Below are positions 34,731 to 45,381 of a DNA stretch of 64,000 nt, piece by piece. A program made the position numbers and the translations under genes. The stretch's first letter is position 1; each line of letters begins with the position of its first letter. The notes under the pieces were generated by a model, which did no database searches, was not told the DNA's origin, and saw only the letters and a program-made list of their open reading frames with translations. Source of the DNA: Takakia lepidozioides (taxonomy: Eukaryota; Streptophyta; Takakiopsida; Takakiales; Takakiaceae); contig CM060731.1 in assembly GCA_030704615.1 (NCBI GenBank), forward strand, positions 43,214,001-43,278,000, read 5' to 3'.

Positions 34731-35383
34731 GTGAACGGCGGTAACGACCATCACTCTGTCTCGACGAAACTCACAATGAATGGTGTGAAACAAATTCAGA
34801 ACCATCTACACAAGCAAAGCTGATCCTGCCGAATTCAAAACAAAAGCGAGAGCGAGAGCGAACGGCGTTAACGACAATCACAAAAGACAAAGACCTGCCG
34901 GATCGGTGTTATGTAATGACATATATGTGTAAGTGATTGGCGGCAACGACATTCAGTATAGTTTAGGGCGGATAATAAGTGCAAATTATTCAGATTGACT
35001 CCATTGTGATTACCGTTGCAAGCATTCACGGTTTCCTGTCTATGTCGAGAGTACTTTCCAATCGATACTCTACTTGAATCTACAGTATGGTCTTCAAATC
35101 TTTGATTGGCCGTACCGCCTTTCCACTTCTCTATCTGTTCAACCTCATACAAAGAAAATGCATTGCAATACATTATGATTGAATATGCCGACCCTCACTC
35201 TCTCTTCAAACACATAGGTAAATAAATCTCATGAGGAGAATCGAATGGCGTTAACGACGCTCGCAATTCAGTAGACTTCAATCACATGTTCCTGCTAAAG
35301 AAAGGAAGAGGAAGGACTGCTTGAAAGGCAATCAGATAGACTGTATGATCTGAACAACAGTGAATGACGGTACCGTCAGTCAC
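34731..35383. promoter_or_regulatory. Dyad cluster 2: five 24-bp imperfect palindromes
   Basis: Sites at 34731-34754, 34858-34881, 34933-34956, 35241-35264 and 35360-35383, related to cluster 1 with consensus arms near GTGAAYGGCGK and AACGACNNTCAC. They lie in intron 1 of the ParB-methyltransferase gene, without the 300-bp unit context, so the dyad itself is what is conserved. Confidence 0.55.
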
Positions 35384-35843
35384 CCACTCATTGTGCTGTA
35401 AACCCTTAACAGAGGAGTAGAAAGCAAATCACCGTTGTTTCATGGTGATGGTCGGTAGCCACAATCCATTTCTGGGACATTCCACTCAATCTCTACGCAG
35501 ATCTTCAACAATGAAATGTAAGTTAGAGAAAACTTATTGGCGCCTTCTTAGGTTTTGAAATTGGATCCCCTTCTGCAGCTTTCCTCTTCCCTCTCACATC
35601 TGCTGGAATTTCTGTCTGCTCTAGGGTTTCTGGACCTTCTCCCGGTTCAGCGTTCCTCGTACTTCCACCTCTTTCAGTTTCCCTGCGAGTCATCTCTGCA
35701 TCCACAGGCTGGTTTCCAACGCGCACTGTTATCGCCGACTATGTCACAGCCGCTGCCTCAGTCTCGGTCTGCTCTTGTGAATCAGTCTCCGCGTTCACCT
35801 GCTGCCTTGGCCCTGTGTTCTCCAACAAACGACGCCTCGTCAT

Positions 35844-36699
35844 TTTCTCTCTTGCTCTGCGTCTCTCTCTAAGGGAAGTAAAATAAAGAGACTTTCTTCT
35901 CTTTCGTATTGTAGAAGGAACCCTCTCCAGCTTGACTACCACTCTCCCTCTAAGCGCGAAAAGTAGAAAAATGAAGTGACTCCCGATTTCTTGTGGGATT
36001 GCGTGCGTTGTTGCTTGTCTCTAGAAGCATCGGATTCCCTCTCGCGTGACCGTTACACATAGTCGTTCCCTTATTAGTGCACATGCCAGCAATTAGTGTA
36101 CAGCTGTTCGTATTCAGTTATCGATGTCTGATGTGTGTCGCCCACAATAAACGGCGTGTTCTTTATTAGACCGGTTTCAATATTTAAAAATAACAGCGAA
36201 TCCCAGAAATCTTGGCGCACAGTCTTAGACAAATATATGTAAATGAACGAGAGTTTGATGACAAATTTTGGGATGTCATACACGGTCATCCTTGTTAGCC
36301 AACCCCACGTTCGTTTCACATTTTGAACTTTCCAGGTACGCATGATCATTGGTAGTAGTGTAAAGATACATTTACTTAATCTGCAATCCCACCCTCAGAT
36401 CCTGTGGCATGCTTCCAGGAAGTCGGCTTGTTATTGTGTTTATTGATGAGGTTTTGATTAACGGTTTAACAGCTGCCGACATTGCTCCTAGGGATACTCT
36501 GACCATTGGGCCCACAAGAAAAGTAATTAAAATGGACGGCTGCATATCTGGAAGGAATAACAGAATATGCACAGTCGTCGTCTGAGCTTCCTCCGCCATA
36601 TTCTCTGCTCATTCTTCAACTGTGTTCTGGAGACATCAGTAAACCGATTTACACTGAAGGTCTGCGATAGCAAGGTATCAACGTACGCGAGGAAGGAAG
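35844..36699. promoter_or_regulatory. Divergent intergenic region of the MULE
   Basis: 856 bases separate the start of the minus-strand ParB-methyltransferase gene from the plus-strand transposase start, so both promoters must lie here or just inside. No other gene is supported. An alternative upstream Met of the minus gene exists at 35942. Confidence 0.45.
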
Positions 36700-39012
36700 A
36701 TGGCTTCCTCTGAAGCGGAGTTCTTCTCTGACGACAAACCAGTGCCGTTCTCCCAGGAAGTCCTTGACAATGGATTTGCAATTGTTCTCGAACATGTCTT
36801 GGCTACCCGTTTTCAGCTTCAGAATGGCTCCATCTTTTTGGAGAAAGAGGTGTACGATTTGAAAGGGAAGTTGTTGAAATACTCTTTCCAAAACCGTGAT
36901 GAGACGGCTCATGTCAGCCAGTGGAGAGAGTGCGCCCATCCGCAACAACATCTGCAATTGCTCTTGGCGCAAGCAAGTCCTTCTTGGAAAGCCATATTTT
37001 TTAGTGAAGGGGATTCTGTGGGGACTAAACTTGACGGTGCAGCATTGGACCTGGTCATGGATCATTTCTCCACTTTGAGTTCACCTAACATTCGGCATCA
37101 GATCAATGCATTAAGAATGGGCTCTGGTATCAGAGGCTACATAGACAACATTTTGGAGTTGAAACGAGGGAGCAAGTACGATTACATCCAGGACAATGTA
37201 TTCCCAGGTCAAGGTGTCATCAAAGTTTTTCTTTTCAAAATGTCGACTGTTGGGGAGGGCAGTGGGGTTAGCCTCGTGAAGCGGATGCAGAAGACTGGGG
37301 ACTTGCAGAACTGTTTTCTTATGTTTGATCATGTAAAATGAGTGAAGGATTGGACGACAATGGCTTGTCATGTCTACGATCCAGTGTACCAACGAGTTAT
37401 GACAATTGCAGTTTGAGACATGCAATCCGAGGATACGGAATCCCAGAAGCTCATGTGGAATTCCCTGATACGTGTCATGGGCTGCCATGGGCTGCCATCT
37501 CCAAATTTCGTAGGTTTCATGGCGGATAGTGCTCAAGCAAATTTCAATGCTGTTCGTATTATCTTCGGATCGGGCGACCCAAAAGTGCCAATGCGAAGAA
37601 GAGAGCGTACATGTCTATTCCATTGGACACAATCTCTGGAAAAACATACAAAGTCGGACGTCAAACCAGAGATGCAGACTCAGCACCGTAAATTGTGCAA
37701 AGAGTACAAAGATGCTAGAACAATGAAGGAGGCGGACACTTTGTTCCAGACAATTCGTGCCTGGTGGTTCTCTTCTGGAGCTGCATCACTTAAGAGTATG
37801 AGAGCATTGGAAGATTGGCTGGCGTTTTGGCACTTCCGGTATAGACAGTAGGGAGCAGCCATGCCAGTGGTACGAGGCTTATATTTCTTGCTTTATTCAT
37901 ACATTTACTTTCCATTTTATTGTGTCCTTGCTTTCTTTATGTTGTTTTCTGTTCACTGTTTTGAAGTGTGGTTCTTCACTTTGCAGAACATGTCCATTGA
38001 GGAAATGGCGGACATGTCATCTTGCAATTTGGCAGAAACTGTGTACAACGCATGGTTGCAGCAGTCTGGGAAACGAGGTCGGGATTTGTATGTGGCAACA
38101 ACAGATGATTTGATACGTGCCTTGCAACAACAAACCCGATACCGTGATTTCTTGCGAGGTGGGGTTGGTGGCAAGGGTCCGGACAAATGGGAGTTGATGT
38201 TGCGTGCTGCAAACAGATATGGGGATCCAATCAAGATAGCACGGGCGGTGAGCATGTATGCCCAGGGAACGCCACTTGTTTCTAGAGTTCTACATCTTGA
38301 AGGGGAGGAGAGATTCGGCTCCTGTAAGAGGAAATTGAACACTCCACCTGATTCGAATTCCGATTCGCACAGGGCAGACCGTGATAACTTCTCGAAGCCT
38401 CGTGTTCCCCTGCATGATAGCTCCATGTTCGGAACCTCCATTGTGGAGGAACCTCCAACACGACGGCAAGCTCTAGCATCAAACAGTGCCACTGACATGG
38501 TGCAGGAGAGAAACAACCCCCTTGATGTGCTTGAGTCCGCATGCCCCAACCACGTTTGGCACATAGAACGCACAAGTGTAGGGTCTCGTGTGAAATGTAC
38601 AGCGATCAGGGCAACTAATTTCGAGAAGGTTCGGCGTTTCCCTCCAACCGCTGAACACTTTGGCAAAGTGGAGTCCGCAAGAATGCTCCAAGCTCGTGTT
38701 GGAAGCACCATGGAAGTACCCGATCCAGGATATGGTCGGGTATTCACAATCATCACTTCCACATCTGCTGTTCATGACAGGACCTACGACATCACGGTTT
38801 CCAATTTCCCCAATTGCACATATCCTGATTTTGTGAATATGCTATCAACCAGTTTGGGCAAGAGAGGTAAATTCATACCCTGCAAACATTTGTATTTCAT
38901 ATCTTTGAAGAGGATGGTTTGCGATCCCAAACGTGACAACTTCATTCACCAGGCCACTATGAGTTTCAACGAGGTCGATACTCTATTGCAGCGGGATACA
39001 ACACATGGGTAG
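36700..39012 (+). pseudogene. MuDR/MULE-type transposase with SWIM zinc finger (stops in frame)
   Basis: One reading frame runs from ATG 36700 to TAG 39012, with a probable 117-bp in-frame intron (37870-37986, GTG|GTACGA to TTGCAG|AAC). It would cut and paste the element via 9-bp staggered breaks. The core has VKDWTTMACHVYDPVYQRVM, DMQSEDTESQKLMW (first acidic cluster), NFVGFMADSAQANFNAVRI (second Asp) and RTCLFHWTQSLEKHT (the C..H segment of MULE transposases). The C-terminus has NCTYPDF with FIPCKHLYFI, a SWIM finger whose second Cys is now Tyr. TGA at 37339-37341, TGA at 37414-37416 and TAG at 37849-37851 interrupt it. Two of the three fit CGA or CAG turning into a stop, as methylcytosine decay would do. 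The gene is otherwise well preserved. Confidence 0.8.
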
Positions 39013-39569
39013 CATCAACTATGCAATGTGGTATGTGGACGACCATGATTTGAAATGTATAATTCACATCAATTCGTCGGCGGTGCAATGATATGGCCTC
39101 CAACTATACGGAGTGAGCTCTGAGTGGCAACTTTTAAAAGCACATTTGTCATTGCACCGTTCAAAGTCTACATGTCTTGCTGTCGCTATGCACTACAATC
39201 ATCTTTTGAAGATGATCCTAACTCTCATTGTTATTTGAGGAGAGAGGAAGGTCTTCTTGTGGCAGCCTCTATGGCGCACACTTTGTGAGGATATTTTCTC
39301 GTCCTCGTAATTGTAAAAGTGAAACAAGCATTTGTAATTGCACAATGTTGGATGCTACAATTGTAGGCCTCATGGTAGTCTTGATTCTATTTAGGCAAGA
39401 TTCCCTGCATTAATTCCATGGTCATAGGACCATCCTCGGTTATAGGCGGCGCATGTTAATGCTGACGTGGCAAATGACGGACAGTGCCACGTCATCATTT
39501 GCCGCCACATCAGCATGCTGACATGACGCTCACGCCACGTCAGCGTGGGTGCAGGCTCACGCCACGTCA
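39013..39569. other. 3' flank of the transposase inside the MULE
   Basis: No gene. 39440-39569 is filled with subterminal GCCACGTCA/TGACGTGGC words in both orientations, which could fold into stems. Confidence 0.5.
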
Positions 39570-39628
39570 CTCCTGCGTGAGCATACGCTTGCGCGCTCAC
39601 TCACACTGCTCACGCCATTGCGTCGTTG
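39570..39628 (-). repeat. MULE terminal inverted repeat, 3'
   Basis: Reverse complement aligns to 29042-29100; it ends ...GTCGTTG directly before GAATTCACC (39629-39637). Confidence 0.65.
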
Positions 39629-39637
39629 GAATTCACC
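39629..39637. repeat. MULE target site duplication GAATTCACC, right
   Basis: Identical to 29033-29041. Confidence 0.8.
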
Positions 39638-40560
39638 TAGTCCTAGTGAAGAAGCTAACAGCTGCAGCCGAAGCTTGGTCGCCAAGCACTGCGAGGTCCG
39701 GTTCATTGGATAGCTGTGATCCAGAGTATTACAATTTTGATAACTATCATGATCCAGGGCCTGATTACGTCTGTCCCAGAGAGCAGGAGCGAGAAATTGA
39801 GAGGGACATAGCTCGTTCACAGGAGTATGATGCTACAGTGTGTAACTTACTTTCTGTTGATCAATTCTGGTTTGACAAGATAGAGATTGCGGTGCAACGG
39901 GACATATCCTACTTCACTGAGAGTCGAGTTTCGGCGCCCAGACGACCTGACTCTGACCCAGCGGTGATCGCTGCGGACTCTCTCTCTGCGACAAGGCAAG
40001 TTGTGGCTTCGAGGAACGCTGCTCGTCTGTCTTGTGATGTGGTCAAGTCCCGTTTCTTGAATCATCAGGCTCTGTCGTGGAAAGAACTGGGGCTTCATCT
40101 TCCCTTATCTATTGAACGTGTTCATCGTGATTGGCTGGTTTTCTCCTTTGTCGAGCCATCTTGGCTGTCGTTAGCTCTTCAAGGTACGGGCTCTCTCGTT
40201 CTACGTCTTCTTCGTTTCCATCATGAGCCCAGCAAGGGTTTGCCACTGTCGATTGACCTGCTTCAAGGACTGTAGTCGGATAGTCTGTTTGGCCGAGCTT
40301 CCGACATTGTCATTTTTCCATGGACTTTATTTGACGATCAACGGCTTGTTAGACCTGAGATGCTTGAAAATCTTGATCGCTTTCCTGTTGATTTAGTGCT
40401 ATCTCGCATTTGGGAGAAGGAGAACTCTACCTGTGTGTCCTTTTGGGTTAAGACCACGAGCACGTGGAAATGGTGGGCACTCTCCATGCACAATTCTGAC
40501 TCTCACGACATCACCAAGGTGATCTCCTATTCGACCTGGCCCTGCTCGCCGACTTTGGCT
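39638..40560 (+). pseudogene. Gypsy 1 N-terminal gag/ORF1 region
   Basis: Continues the retroelement after the MULE. A long frame (SPSTARSGSLDSCDPEYYNF to LSIDLLQGL, stop 40275) is followed by a further in-frame piece (SDSLFGRASDIVIFPW, ENLDRFPVDLVLSRIWEKEN). It encodes the DxxxxLLSVDQFWFDKIEIA region. No known domain was recognised beyond its position before gag. There is a frameshift relative to the 28833-29041 start, and one in-frame stop at 40273. Confidence 0.5.
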
Positions 40561-40652
40561 TAATCAGAACTCTTGTTGGTATTCGTTGCTTCCAGGTTAT
40601 CTCTCTACTATTCCTATATCTTGACATAGTTTAATCAGAACAAAATATTTTC

Positions 40653-42674
40653 TTGTTCGTGTTTGGACTCGTTGCTTCCTGTTGTATGGTAATAAACACT
40701 GTTAATACTTGGCTGAGGTCTGGGAGGCAACGTGTTGCGATGGATGCTCCCGATCTGGCCACAACGGAATCAGCCCTTGTCGAGGTCAGAGAGCCGGGTC
40801 TTCCATCACCTACAGGTAATTTGAGGGACAATCTGCGAATGCAACATGGGATGGTAAGTCTAGATGAGGGATCGCCTCTACCAGAGGCCAGTCTCTCTAC
40901 CGATTTATCTTGTGAAGATGGTATTGTTTCCCAAGAATTAGATGATATTCAGGTGACGCCCGCTGGTCTCACAAAGATAGTGCAATTTGAAGTTCCAGGG
41001 GTCACTATGTTGCCTGGCAATGGGCCTGTGGTGCCAAGTGTAGTTGGTACTGGTAATTTTGTCACTAACAAGGGCCTGTCCGCAGTTGCTGATCAGCTAG
41101 CCTCTACTCGACATATGGCCATGATGCCTGGCCTGTCTCAAGTTACAAGAGCCAGTTCTTTGGGTGGTATTTCCAGGCATGCCATCCATCCCCCTTCTTT
41201 AGACCCGATTGCTAGTGGTGTATGCAATGCAAATGTGCAAGTCCCAGTGGGAAGGGCTAATGTGAGCGGTATGCCAGCCCCGTCACATGCTCGTATCAAC
41301 GTAGGAACTGCTGCTGGTTTGCCTGTTTCTATGGTGCATGTTCCTAATCCCGCTCTTGGGGGAGGAATTGGTGTGTCTATGACTTCTGGATTGTCTGTTG
41401 GCATGAATACTGCTTGTTCTAGCTCTAGTGTAGGCGGTCAGTCAGCCCAGCAATTGGGAAGGCCACCCATTCCCACCATGAGTGGAGTGGCTCCAAACCA
41501 AGCAACCATGGTCAGTCAAGTTGTTCAGTCAAGGCCTGTGTTTCATGCACCCCGGGTGGGCGTGACAACATTACCGCCTAGCCTGCCATCTTTGTCATTT
41601 CAAGGTCCCTCTAATGTCATGAGTAACAACTATGTCCCGGTTACTAGTGGGGTCCATGCTATGAATACAACCACCAATCAGACTCAGGCTATGGCTCATT
41701 GCTGCCCGGCCCATGGATCTGCTCAGCCTGGTCACATGAATCATAGTTTGCCCTGTCACTTGCTTCCTCAGCTCACTACCCAGCCCTATCCAAAATACAC
41801 AATGGGAGAGGACTTTGATAGATATCTCCAGATGTTTGAAGTGATTGTTAATGTGAATGGAGTGCCTGAGAATTTTAAAATGGCAATTTTTAGAATGAGC
41901 GTGAAGGGACCAGTCCGTGACTTGTTGCATGCAGCTGTCATGGATGACCCCTATCTCACTTGGGCATCCCTTGTGGAATGGGCTAAAACCTTGTTCAAAC
42001 CACCTGAAAGACCCTTGGACTGCTTCACCAAATTAAACTCCAGGACTTACCAGCCAGGAGAGTCCTTGTGGAAGTATTACGTGGATCTAAAATTTGCTGC
42101 TGCAGACAATATCATTGATCTAGCAGAACGTGATCGAATGGTGAAGACCTACTTTCTCCTTGGCTTGCCCCATGGTATTCAAAATTGGGCCCAACGTCGT
42201 CATTTTGTCAATGACAAAACTATGCTAGCTGAAATTAATCTTAAGATGGCAGACTTAGCTGACAGCAAATCAATGCAAACTCATGCCAAGTTTCAAGCTC
42301 CAGTGGGCTCCGAGCTTGGCATGGCTGCAACATCTTCACTTTATGTCCCGCCTGCTATGCAATGTAAGTCAGATAATTTCACTCTTCAAGGGCTGGCCAA
42401 CACAGTGGGTAGTCTAAGTGAGTCAGTTGCCACTCAGTTCGCTGCCATGCAAGCTCATCAGCAACGATGGCAGCCTAGACAGCCACAAGCACAGACAGGT
42501 GGTAGCAACAGAGGTCGTACCCAAACAGGTCAGGCCTATGAAGGCAACCGAGCCGCATGCTACATATGTGGGTCTTCTGAACATTGGACCAAGCACTACC
42601 CTGATAGAGCAGGCCTACCAGAGCTGCTTAAAAACAAAAAGGCTGCCAGTGGTTCCAACCCTCCTTTAAACTAG
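40653..42674 (+). pseudogene. Gypsy 1 gag (capsid and zinc knuckle)
   Basis: Structural protein of the retroelement particle, 673 codons uninterrupted. Residues 1-360 are low-complexity Ser/Pro/Val-rich. Residues 380-540 match a retrotransposon gag capsid (GEDFDRYLQMFEVIVNVNGV, WASLVEWAKTLFKPPERPLD, YQPGESLWKYYVDLKF, YFLLGLPHGIQNW). The zinc knuckle near the C-terminus is CYICGSSEHWTKHYPD, with the final Cys replaced by Tyr. The frame is open, but the element as a whole is truncated. Confidence 0.8.
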
Positions 42675-42736
42675 ACAGACCTCTTGGGAAGGGGGCAAGA
42701 GGTCCACCAGTCACCAACCCTTCCTCTCTCATTCCT

Positions 42737-43221
42737 TTGCAAGCTGTGTTGTCTACTTATTTCAAAGCTTTGCATTGTCCTCTAAGCAGGCAGACCTCAG
42801 GACAACAGATCAGCCCTCTTATGGCCCAATGCCATATTCACGAGTTGAGTTTCCCTTGTGTAATCGACACGGGTTGCACCATATCTGCTATGCCTCTAAA
42901 TATTGTGAGAGTTCTTGGTCTTAAGTTATGCCCTGCCTCTGGTGTTGAAGTACTAATTGCGGATGGGTCCAGATATGAGCCTCTAGGTTTGTCATTGTGC
43001 CTATCAAGATTCACAAGAAGGAGGTCGTGGTTACATGTATAGTCACTCTAGGCGATCAATTCTTGCTAGGCCTTGATTGGATGACTGGAGCTGGTGCAAC
43101 CATCAGTCTGGCTGATTACTCCCTCCGATTTAACAATGGAGAGGGCCATGAGGTCATTGTTCCATTGAAGGCTGTGAAACTTAGAGCTGGATCTGCCATA
43201 GCCAATCTATCCAGAGTTTAG
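42737..43221 (+). pseudogene. Gypsy 1 retropepsin-like protease
   Basis: Contains the active-site loop CVIDTGCTISAMPL and the later FLLGLDWMTGAGA of plant Ty3/gypsy proteases. A frameshift near 43000 separates the two halves (YEPLGLS to PIKIHKKEVV). Confidence 0.75.
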
Positions 43222-43224
43222 GCA

Positions 43225-44690
43225 ATGGTGAAAGAGGTACAACAGAACTCTCACTCCAGCCTCAATTGGAATGATTTTTACAAACTTCAGCCTGATCTGC
43301 AACTCTTATATCAATGGCATGTTCCTAGTGCTGATGGTAGAACAGGGATGCCTATAGCTATCCCAAAAAATTCTACTCTGATTCATGCACCCTTGAACGT
43401 CACCATCCCTGCTATGACCCAGAAAGTAATCAAGTCTGGTCTGGCTTTTTTATGCCCAACTGCTCATTTCCTGGAAGTAGAAGGTTGGCGGAGACTCACT
43501 GCTCTCAAGCATTGCTTGGTGGCTACTGGGTTATAGATAGAGGATATAGGGAGGAGGTCAAAGTGTTACTTGCTAATCCGGAGCACTTTCATGTGACCAT
43601 TAAGAAAGGGCAGGTCCTGGCTCGTATCACTGCTCTGCCCATTGCTGAAATCCAAGAAGTGCAAGTTGGCTTTGGGCTGGAGGCCATTGGCATTCAACAC
43701 GGCCCTACGGATGTTGTTGCTGCCTTTGCTGCTCTAGCACCACCACCTCTCCCTGATCTCAGTCCTGCAGGTAAGAAGGCTCTTACCAAAGTGTTGTTTG
43801 AACTTACATTAGGAAGTACCCTCTCCCCTGGCCAAAAGAAAAGAGTAGAACTGCTTGTTGCAAAAAATCTCGATATTTTCAGCTTGGGATCTACTGATCT
43901 AGGGTGTACTCCCATCCTTCAACATGACATCGTCACTGAGGGACCTCCTATTAAACAATTTGCGTACCGAGAAAGTATTAAGGAATGTGCCATCGTTCAG
44001 GAGGAAGTCCAGAAGATGCTTGATGCTGGTGTGATTAAGCCATCAATCTCCCCTTGGGCCAGTCCCATTGTCCTGGTTGGTAAGAAAGATGGCACTACTC
44101 GCTTTTGTGTTGACTTAAGGAAATTGAATGACATCACTAAGAAGGATGCCTACCCTCTACCCAAGATCAAGGAAACCTTAGATCAATTGCATGGTGCTAC
44201 CATTTTCTCCTCTCTTGACCTTGCATCTGGTTTTTGGCAAGTTCCTCTCACTGAAGCAGCCAAGGAAAAGACTTCCTTTGTGTGTCGCATGGGCAAGTAC
44301 CAATACGAAACCATGCCCTTTGGCTTATGTAATGCTACCTCTACCTTCCAACGCCTCATGGACATTGTCTTAGGTAATCTTCGCTGGGAATGTGCCTTGA
44401 TTTATGTTGATGATATCAATGTATACTCAGCCAACTTTGATGCACACTTGACTGATCTGCAACGTGTTTTCAGCAAATTACGAACTGCGGGACTTAAGGT
44501 AAAACCCAAAAAGTGTGAGCTGTTTATGCCTGAGTTATACTTTCTTGGGCATATTCTGTCCAAGGATGGTTTGCTTCCTGATCCTGCCAAGCTTGAGTCT
44601 GTTTGGGGCTTTCCTATTCCCAGGGACAAACATTGCATCAAATCCTTCCTTGGTCTGGCCTCCTATTAAAGGCGCTTCATAAAGAACTTT
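43225..44690 (+). pseudogene. Gypsy 1 reverse transcriptase, truncated
   Basis: The N-terminal linker (43225-43536) is joined by a frameshift to the RT frame 43452-44669. RT motifs are well kept: DAGVIKPSISPWASPIVLVG, FCVDLRKLND, FSSLDLASGFWQVPL, MPFGLCNATSTFQRL and the catalytic IYVDDINVYS, then FLGHILSKDGL. A TAA interrupts FLGLASY/RRFIKNFAQLAHL, and the sequence ends soon after, without RNase H or integrase. Confidence 0.85.
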
Positions 44691-44771
44691 GCACAACTTG
44701 CCCACCTCTGACCAAGGTATTGTGCAAGGATGCCAGGTGCGATAGGCCACTGCAGCAGGCAGCCCCCACCA

Positions 44772-44912
44772 CGTTGTAGCCCAGTGGTAATGGCCACATA
44801 CCACCTCAAGAGCGATTGTGGGTTCAATCCATGGAGTGGTGTCACAAAGTTGTGCCTTATGGACCATAATTTTCACCTCCCAAAGGAGGAGTCATATATT
44901 ATTATTAGGCCA
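44772..44912 (+). mobile_element. tRNA-derived SINE, copy B
   Basis: A-box GTAGCCCAGTGGTAATGGCC at 44776-44795, B-box GTGGGTTCAATCC at 44818-44830, and the tail AGGAGTCATATATTATTATT. Same family as 22672-22853. It sits at the truncated end of gypsy 1. Confidence 0.65.
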
Positions 44913-45381
44913 GATCCCACACATCCATGCTACAGTGATCTATGAGCCTTGAGGCATATTACTATTCTTAACATGTTTAAAGAATTGATAAAATGGAACT
45001 CAAACTTTTATTTTAATTCTTGTGTTGAATGAGCAATACATATTCATGGTATATTTTGAAGGAATGTCTCTTAAAATATAATTCATTATTAGGATTTAAA
45101 GTTTTTCCAGCAAAAAACAATATATCCCTAATTAATCTTATTTTTCTAATTTATTTAATCAATTAATTAGGACCCGGATCCAAACCCGTGAACCCGCTAA
45201 TATTTCCCAACAACTACCCAGACCCTAACCCGAGTTCGTGTGGACAAACCCGAACCCAAACCCGCGACCCGGATTTTTTAAATTTCAAAAACTCGGATCC
45301 GGACCCGGACTTGGCTCCAAAAAACAAACCCGAACCAGGACCCGGTGGGTTCCTTAAAAAGGCAGGACCCACACAACACTG
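44913..45381. other. AT-rich core and right subterminal repeats of the hAT-like element
   Basis: 44945-45170 is AT-rich. 45171-45365 is dense in ACCCG/CGGGT words matching the left end at 27915-28125. It ends CACAACACTG. Confidence 0.6.

Larger units (their letters stand above)
29767..35843 (-). pseudogene. ParB-like domain fused to beta-class methyltransferase-like domain (MULE cargo, broken)
   Basis: Ten exons fit GT-AG sites (minus strand): 35843-~35530, ~34690-34060, 33965-33773, 33688-33253, 33167-32941, 31965-31315, 31201-30866, 30671-30386, 30287-30101 and 30025-29767; about 1170 codons. Exon 1 is a charged tail with KRKAAEGDPISKPKK (NLS-like). Exons 2-3 look ParB/sulfiredoxin-like: MPVVRPPLSHDITKL, FYVWDGNH followed by TGA where R is expected, then VEAMVLDPGND. 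Exon 6 has a K/E-rich linker. Exons 7-9 look like a circularly ordered beta-class methyltransferase: motif IV-like ADIVILDIPG, FLSDAGTLLLFQSC, later motif I-like VVDLSVSTG and GGRSLFGMEGDSDLY. DIPG replaces DPPY/W. TAG at 35739-35741, TGA at 34194-34196 and frameshifts near 33570, 33355 and 31530 inactivate it. The fusion type is known from bacterial and phage methylases. Whether the ancestral protein methylated DNA is inference. Confidence 0.68.
29042..39628. mobile_element. Mutator-like element (10.6 kb) carrying a transposase and a ParB-methyltransferase gene
   Basis: Bounded by GAATTCACC duplications. The 5' end CAGGGATGCCTCGGCGTGAG and the inverted 3' end CAACGACGCAATGGCGTGAG align without gaps at first; after short gaps the alignment continues through GTGAGCGCG and TCACGC for about 57 bp. 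Inside are a MuDR-type transposase with SWIM finger (+, 36700-39012) and a large spliced gene on the minus strand (29767-35843), divergently arranged. Both genes have stops and frameshifts, so this copy is inactive unless supplied in trans. Confidence 0.8.
28833..44690 (+). mobile_element. Ty3/gypsy element 1, truncated after RT and split by the MULE
   Basis: Pieces in order: 28833-29041 (N-terminal ORF start, MASHVSITRSAVN), the MULE insertion 29042-39628, then 39638-40275 (gag N-terminal), 40653-42674 (gag), 42737-43221 (protease) and 43225-44690 (RT). Removing the MULE and one copy of GAATTCACC rejoins the interrupted reading frame as HLNSP-SPSEEAN. RNase H, integrase and 3' LTR are absent; the sequence stops after RRFIKNFAQLAHL at 44708, shortly before a SINE. 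Confidence 0.75.
27909..45381. mobile_element. hAT-like terminal-repeat element enclosing nested retroelement and MULE (17.5 kb)
   Basis: The left end CAGTGTTGTGCAGGTCCGGG and the inverted right end CAGTGTTGTGTGGGTCCTGC share a perfect 10-bp terminal repeat and a weaker extension. Both ends carry many ACCCGGACCC-type subterminal repeats (27915-28125 and 45170-45365), the architecture of a hAT MITE like the one at 4517. Identical 8-bp flanks support insertion as one unit. No hAT transposase is present. The simplest reading is a short MITE that was later split by the gypsy element, itself split by the MULE. Capture of the cargo by a large hAT is an alternative. Confidence 0.65.

Noticed and set aside
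29767-35843. Bacterial contamination as the source of the ParB-methyltransferase gene
   Set aside because: The gene has nine GT-AG introns with matching phases and lies inside a plant MULE with target duplications.
37953-38762. 269-codon minus-strand frame
   Set aside because: Antisense of the MULE transposase exon 2.
27909-45381. Autonomous giant hAT transposon
   Set aside because: No hAT transposase (BED or hATC motifs) was seen; a split MITE explains the ends more simply, though not proven.
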